64,000 bases of DNA from Cyanobium sp. Aljojuca 7A6 (lineage in GTDB: Bacteria; Cyanobacteriota; Cyanobacteriia; PCC-6307; Cyanobiaceae), in the NCBI RefSeq assembly GCF_024346455.1, contig NZ_JAGQCY010000007.1:1-64000 (forward strand), in the 5' to 3' direction. Of the stretch, positions 60,854 to 64,000 are shown one piece after another; position 1 is the stretch's first letter, and the number at the start of each line of letters is the position of its first letter. Below the pieces are notes generated by a model that had not been told where the DNA came from, did not search any database, and was given only the letters and a program-made list of their open reading frames with translations. The position numbers were made by a program, and so were the translations under genes.

Positions 60854-61927
60854 ATGATCCCCACCTCCGATCTCCACGTGGTGGAAACCCGGCCGCTGGT
60901 GCCGCCGGCGGTGCTGCACGCAGAATTGCCCCTGTCTGAGCAGGCCGCCCGCACGGTGCAGCAGGCGCGAGAACGCATCAAGGCCATCCTGCACGCCGGT
61001 GACCAGCGGGTGTTGGTGATCGTGGGCCCTTGTTCGGTGCATGACGTGGCCGCGGCCCGCGAGTACGCCGAGGCCATCGCCCAGGCCCAGCGCCGCCATC
61101 GGGGCGAGTTGGAGATCGTGATGCGGGTCTACTTCGAGAAGCCCCGCACCACCGTGGGCTGGAAGGGAATGATCAATGATCCCCACCTCGACGGCAGCTA
61201 CGACATCAACACCGGCCTGCGCCGCGCCCGCTCCCTGCTGCTGCACCTGGCGGAGATGGGCCTGCCGGCAGCCACCGAGGTGCTCGATCCGGTGGTTCCC
61301 CAGTATCTCGCCGATCTGATCAGCTGGACCGCCATCGGCGCCCGCACCACCGAAAGCCAGACCCACCGGGAGATGGCCTCGGGCCTGTCGATGCCGATCG
61401 GCTTCAAGAACGGCACCGACGGCAGCGCCGCCACCGCCATCAATGCCATGGAGGCGGCCGCCCGGCCGCATCATTTCCTGGGCATCAACAGGGAGGGCCA
61501 GGCCGCCATCGTCTCCACCACGGGCAACCCCGACGGCCACCTGGTGCTGCGGGGGGGCAAGAGCGGCACCAATTACCACGCCGAGGCGGTGGAGGCCGCG
61601 GCGGCCCTGCTGGCCAAGGACGGCCTGCCGGCCCGGCTGATGGTGGATTGCAGCCACGGCAATTCCAACAAGGACTACCGCCGCCAGGGGGAGGTGCTGC
61701 GCCAGGTGGCCGACCAGGTGCGCCAGGGTTCGGTCCATGTGATGGGGGTGATGGTGGAGAGCCATCTGGTGGAGGGAAACCAGAAGATCTCCGCCGATCT
61801 TTCCTCCCTCACCTATGGCCAGAGCATCACCGATGCCTGCATCGATCTGGACACCACCCTGGAACTGCTGGTCGAACTCGCCGAGGCTGTCCAACAGGCT
61901 CAGGCCCGCAGTCTGGCCCTGGCCTGA
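60854..61927 (+). CDS. 3-Deoxy-7-phosphoheptulonate (DAHP) synthase, class I
   Basis: This enzyme condenses phosphoenolpyruvate and erythrose-4-phosphate, the first step to aromatic amino acids. The 357-residue protein is of the AroF/G/H type with VLVIVGPCSVHDVAAAREYA, MRVYFEKPRTTVGWKG, NGTDGS and the metal site LMVDCSHGNSNKD. Which paralogue or feedback inhibitor applies cannot be told. ATG 60854 is chosen as homology begins soon after; the frame is open further upstream through non-conserved sequence. Confidence 0.95.
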   Translation: MIPTSDLHVVETRPLVPPAVLHAELPLSEQAARTVQQARERIKAILHAGDQRVLVIVGPCSVHDVAAAREYAEAIAQAQRRHRGELEIVMRVYFEKPRTTVGWKGMINDPHLDGSYDINTGLRRARSLLLHLAEMGLPAATEVLDPVVPQYLADLISWTAIGARTTESQTHREMASGLSMPIGFKNGTDGSAATAINAMEAAARPHHFLGINREGQAAIVSTTGNPDGHLVLRGGKSGTNYHAEAVEAAAALLAKDGLPARLMVDCSHGNSNKDYRRQGEVLRQVADQVRQGSVHVMGVMVESHLVEGNQKISADLSSLTYGQSITDACIDLDTTLELLVELAEAVQQAQARSLALA

Positions 61928-61934
61928 GGGGTTC

Positions 61935-61963
61935 ATCAGCACTCTGAAGCTTTGAGTGCTGAT
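61935..61963 (+). terminator. Hairpin after the DAHP synthase gene
   Basis: ATCAGCACTC (61935-61944) pairs perfectly with GAGTGCTGAT (61954-61963) around a 9-nt loop, 7 bp after the stop codon. No T-run follows, so it may be a weak terminator or a protective 3' end. Confidence 0.5.
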
Positions 61964-61980
61964 TCGATCGTCTGCAACAG

Positions 61981-61999
61981 ACTGTTCTTGATGAACAGT
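61981..61999. promoter_or_regulatory. Palindrome ACTGTTC-N5-GAACAGT upstream of a small gene
   Basis: ACTGTTC (61981-61987) and GAACAGT (61993-61999) form a perfect inverted repeat with a 5-bp spacer, 53 bp before the start of the next gene. It looks like an operator for a dimeric repressor, but no regulator is encoded next to it and the protein is unknown. Confidence 0.35.
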
Positions 62000-62052
62000 T
62001 AACTGGCCCGCCCTGGGTACGTTTGGATCGGCAAGATCAACGAGGTCCGCTG

Positions 62053-62406
62053 ATGTCCTATCTCCTGCAGTTCTGCGGGTTGTCGGATCCCTTGCAGTTG
62101 TTTTACCTCGAACAGAAGTCCGTTTCCCCGGCCTCGGGCAACCCCACCCCGGGCCCGATCTACGGCGGCTTCCGCCCCTTCCAACTGGATGATCTGCTGG
62201 GTTGGGCGCTCGACACCGCCCGGGGACGCAGCTGGGACGGTGAGGCCATCCAGCGGCTGGTGCTCGACGTCTGGATGGAGCGGGCTGACGTGATCCGCCA
62301 GTGGCAGCTGCGGTTGCGGGAGGAGCCGGCCGAGCGGATGCTGGTGGCCGGGATCGGCACCCAGCGCGACTGGGAGTTCCGCTGCGAGCAGCTCCTGAGG
62401 GCCTGA
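62053..62406 (+). CDS. Conserved hypothetical protein
   Basis: The 117-residue soluble protein starts MSYLLQFCGLSDPLQLFYLE, has a helical middle with AIQRLVLDVWMERADVIRQW and ends GTQRDWEFRCEQLLRA. I do not recognise a named domain. Codon use matches the core genome. ATG 62053 is chosen; an ATG at 62023 would add ten residues. It lies between the DAHP synthase gene and the converging mechanosensitive channel gene. Confidence 0.7.
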   Translation: MSYLLQFCGLSDPLQLFYLEQKSVSPASGNPTPGPIYGGFRPFQLDDLLGWALDTARGRSWDGEAIQRLVLDVWMERADVIRQWQLRLREEPAERMLVAGIGTQRDWEFRCEQLLRA

Positions 62407-62444
62407 TCACTCCTGCCCCTGGGCCTGCCCGGGTCAGTGCCTCC

Positions 62445-63908
62445 TCAAACGACCTCGATGCCGAACAGCTGGCGCATGCGCTCCAGGATGGAGGTCTGGC
62501 GCCGTGCCGCATCCGGGGAGGAGAGCTTCTCCAGTTCCGAGCGCCGTTGGCCCACGATCGCCGCCAGGGCGTCCAGCACCCCGGCGTCGTCTTCCACCAG
62601 GGGCATGATGTCCTCCCGCTCCACTTCCAGCAGCACACACTCCCCCCGGGAACGCACCGTGGCTGTGCGAGGTTCCCCCGTGCACACCGTCATCTCCCCG
62701 AAGATCTGATCACGGCCCAGCACCGCCACCGACCGCCCCAGGGGGGAGCCATCGGCCTTGAACACCTCCACCTCGCCGTCCACCACCTGGAACAGGGCGC
62801 CGCCCTCCTCCCCCTCGCCCACGATCGTTTCGCCGGAGCCGAAGCGCAGGCAGCGCACCTGGGGCGCCAAGCGGCTCACCTGCTCGGGGTCCAGCTGGGC
62901 GAACAGCCAGCTGCGCCGCAGCAGTTCCGCCGTCAGGGAGGCATCCACACCTGTGGGGTGGGCCGGATCCCGCTGGGTCTGGCGGCGCTTGAGCTCCCGC
63001 ACCGGATAGGGCAGCTCCCAACCCTGCCGCTCCAGGGCATACCAGATCTGCTCCAGCAGTTCGCTGCGCAACCGGATCCGATCGCCTTCCGAGGGCCCCC
63101 ATTGGTAGCCCTGAAGCTCGTAGCGGATGAGGGAGTCCTCGTAGGCGCTGACCTGCACCTCCGGTGCGGGATCGATCAGCACCAGGGGGTTGTCGGCCAT
63201 CACCCGCACCAGCAGCTGGCGGGCCTGGGCCGGAGGAATTTCATAGCCCAGGGCGATCTCGAAGAGGTTCCCCACCGGTTCGTGCTGGCCGAATCGCCGC
63301 ATCGGGTTGTCCGCCACCGTGTTGTTGGGCAGGGTCACGGTGGAGCCATCCCTGCGGCGTAGACGGGTGTTCATCAGATGCAGCGACTCCACTACGCCGC
63401 TCTCTTCGCCGACGCTGATCCAATCCCCTTCCCGGAAGGGCGGATCCAGCTGCAGTTCGATGCCAGCGAACAGATCCTTGAGCGATTCCTGGGCCGCCAG
63501 GCCGATGACCGCGGTGAGCACGGCTGAGGTGGTCACCAGGCCCACCAGGTTGAGGTTGGCCAGGCGCTGCAGCACCAGCACGGTGGCCACAGCCGACAGA
63601 CCCAGGCTGAGCAGGTCCCGCAGGATCTTGGCGGTGGGCCGCCACCAGCCCAGGGCCTCCGGACACTCCAGGGCCAGCCAGGCCAGCAGGCCGATCAGGG
63701 CATAGGCGGTGGCCAGTTCGTCCAAGGCGCCGAGCCACTGCACCCCGGCCGGTCGGGCTGTCGTGCCGAGTGCCCACCACAGCAGCACCGCCAGCAGCGG
63801 CATGAGCAGCGGCGGGGCCGGGAGGCGAAAACGGCGGGTGGCGAGCCTTAACCCCAGCAAGGCCGCCACGAGGGCCAGGCCGATCAGGATCCGCTCGATC
63901 GGTCCCAT
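62445..63908 (-). CDS. MscS-type mechanosensitive channel with a cyclic-nucleotide-binding domain
   Basis: The 487-residue protein has three to four N-terminal membrane segments, an MscS pore and beta domain (LVTTSAVLTAVIGLAAQESL, then DWISVGEESGVVESLHLMNT and VTLPNNTVADNPMRRF), and a C-terminal cyclic-nucleotide-binding domain (about 345-460, with GEGEEGGALFQVVDGEVEV and FGEMTVCTGEPRTATV). Channels of this build respond to membrane tension and possibly to a nucleotide ligand; the binding-pocket consensus is imperfect, so ligand binding is unproven. ATG 63908 overlaps the upstream stop by one base (TGATG). A GTG at 63926 would add six residues. Confidence 0.9.
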   Translation of the reverse strand: MGPIERILIGLALVAALLGLRLATRRFRLPAPPLLMPLLAVLLWWALGTTARPAGVQWLGALDELATAYALIGLLAWLALECPEALGWWRPTAKILRDLLSLGLSAVATVLVLQRLANLNLVGLVTTSAVLTAVIGLAAQESLKDLFAGIELQLDPPFREGDWISVGEESGVVESLHLMNTRLRRRDGSTVTLPNNTVADNPMRRFGQHEPVGNLFEIALGYEIPPAQARQLLVRVMADNPLVLIDPAPEVQVSAYEDSLIRYELQGYQWGPSEGDRIRLRSELLEQIWYALERQGWELPYPVRELKRRQTQRDPAHPTGVDASLTAELLRRSWLFAQLDPEQVSRLAPQVRCLRFGSGETIVGEGEEGGALFQVVDGEVEVFKADGSPLGRSVAVLGRDQIFGEMTVCTGEPRTATVRSRGECVLLEVEREDIMPLVEDDAGVLDALAAIVGQRRSELEKLSSPDAARRQTSILERMRQLFGIEVV

Positions 63909-64000
63909 CAGCTCAGCACCCGCCACAGACCCGCCACCGCCATCGGCACGCTGAAGTTATCGAGGCCAAACAGGGCCCATTGCTCCAGCCCCGTGGCCAC
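63908..64000 (-). CDS. C-terminal fragment, phytol/dolichol-kinase-like membrane protein
   Basis: Only the last 30 codons are in the window (GLEQWALFGLDNFSVPMAVA, then GLWRVLS, stop). The pattern 'GLDNxxVPxxxAxLW' resembles the C-terminus of cyanobacterial phytol kinase and related CTP-dependent kinases. The stop overlaps the start of the channel gene by one base, so the two are translationally coupled. The identification is tentative because the rest of the gene is outside the window. Confidence 0.5.
   Translation of the reverse strand: MATGLEQWALFGLDNFSVPMAVAGLWRVLS

Overview
The window comes from the chromosome of a GC-rich unicellular cyanobacterium, most likely a Cyanobium/Synechococcus-type picocyanobacterium. 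Supporting genes are a PsbQ (CyanoQ) lipoprotein, a Tic20-family protein, a DUF3134 protein, a cyanobacterial-type S6 neighbourhood, and the order dnaN - PRC-barrel gene - purL - purF that picocyanobacteria carry close to the replication origin. No photosynthetic reaction-centre gene lies inside the window, so the genus is inferred.

Region 1 (1-9.9 kb) is a chromosomal integron and is the most unusual part. A 323-residue integron integrase (intI, minus strand) is followed on its 3' side by a candidate attI with two direct repeats. A cassette array then runs off the left edge. Three attC sites (87-90 bp, folded-palindrome type with extrahelical bases) can be read directly. They delimit four cassettes: (1) a protein with a possible uracil-DNA-glycosylase-like fold, (2) a PD-(D/E)XK-like protein, (3) a very large 7,062-bp cassette holding a complete type I restriction-modification operon (hsdM-hsdS-abiC-hsdR), and (4) the start of a HigB/RelE-type toxin gene with its own promoter. 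The array is visibly poorer in GC than the rest. intI points the same way as the cassettes, the reverse of the classical layout.

Region 2 (9.9-13.3 kb) flanks the integron with a Phd/VapC-type toxin-antitoxin pair, a double GNAT acetyltransferase, an exported phytochelatin-synthase-like peptidase and a GT4 glycosyltransferase.

Region 3 (13.3-25.3 kb) is core: purF, purL, a PRC-barrel gene, dnaN, thrC, a DUF1400-type exported protein and an ABC1/UbiB kinase on the minus strand, then recN divergently.

Region 4 (25.3-34.1 kb) is mixed: a B12-binding radical SAM enzyme, a glycogen-debranching-type glucosidase, glutamate decarboxylase, a frameshifted autotransporter-like gene, an AraC regulator whose N-terminal coding sequence lacks a usual start codon, and a GXWXG/DUF4334 protein.

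Region 5 (34.2-56.0 kb) is mostly housekeeping: an SDR, uvrA, a TerB-like protein, an LCP protein, purT, mraY, argG, rpsF, a Tic20 protein, aroE, dnaK, a ThiO-like oxidase, psbQ, purU, an O-antigen-ligase-like protein, a radical SAM protein and a Ca/Na antiporter.

Region 6 (56.1-64 kb) begins with a broken nucleotidyltransferase gene and an isolated VOC-family gene flanked by a 12-bp inverted repeat built on the integron core motif, possibly a stray cassette. It ends with an exported protein, acnB, a class I DAHP synthase, a small conserved gene, an MscS channel fused to a cyclic-nucleotide-binding domain, and the tail of a phytol-kinase-like gene.
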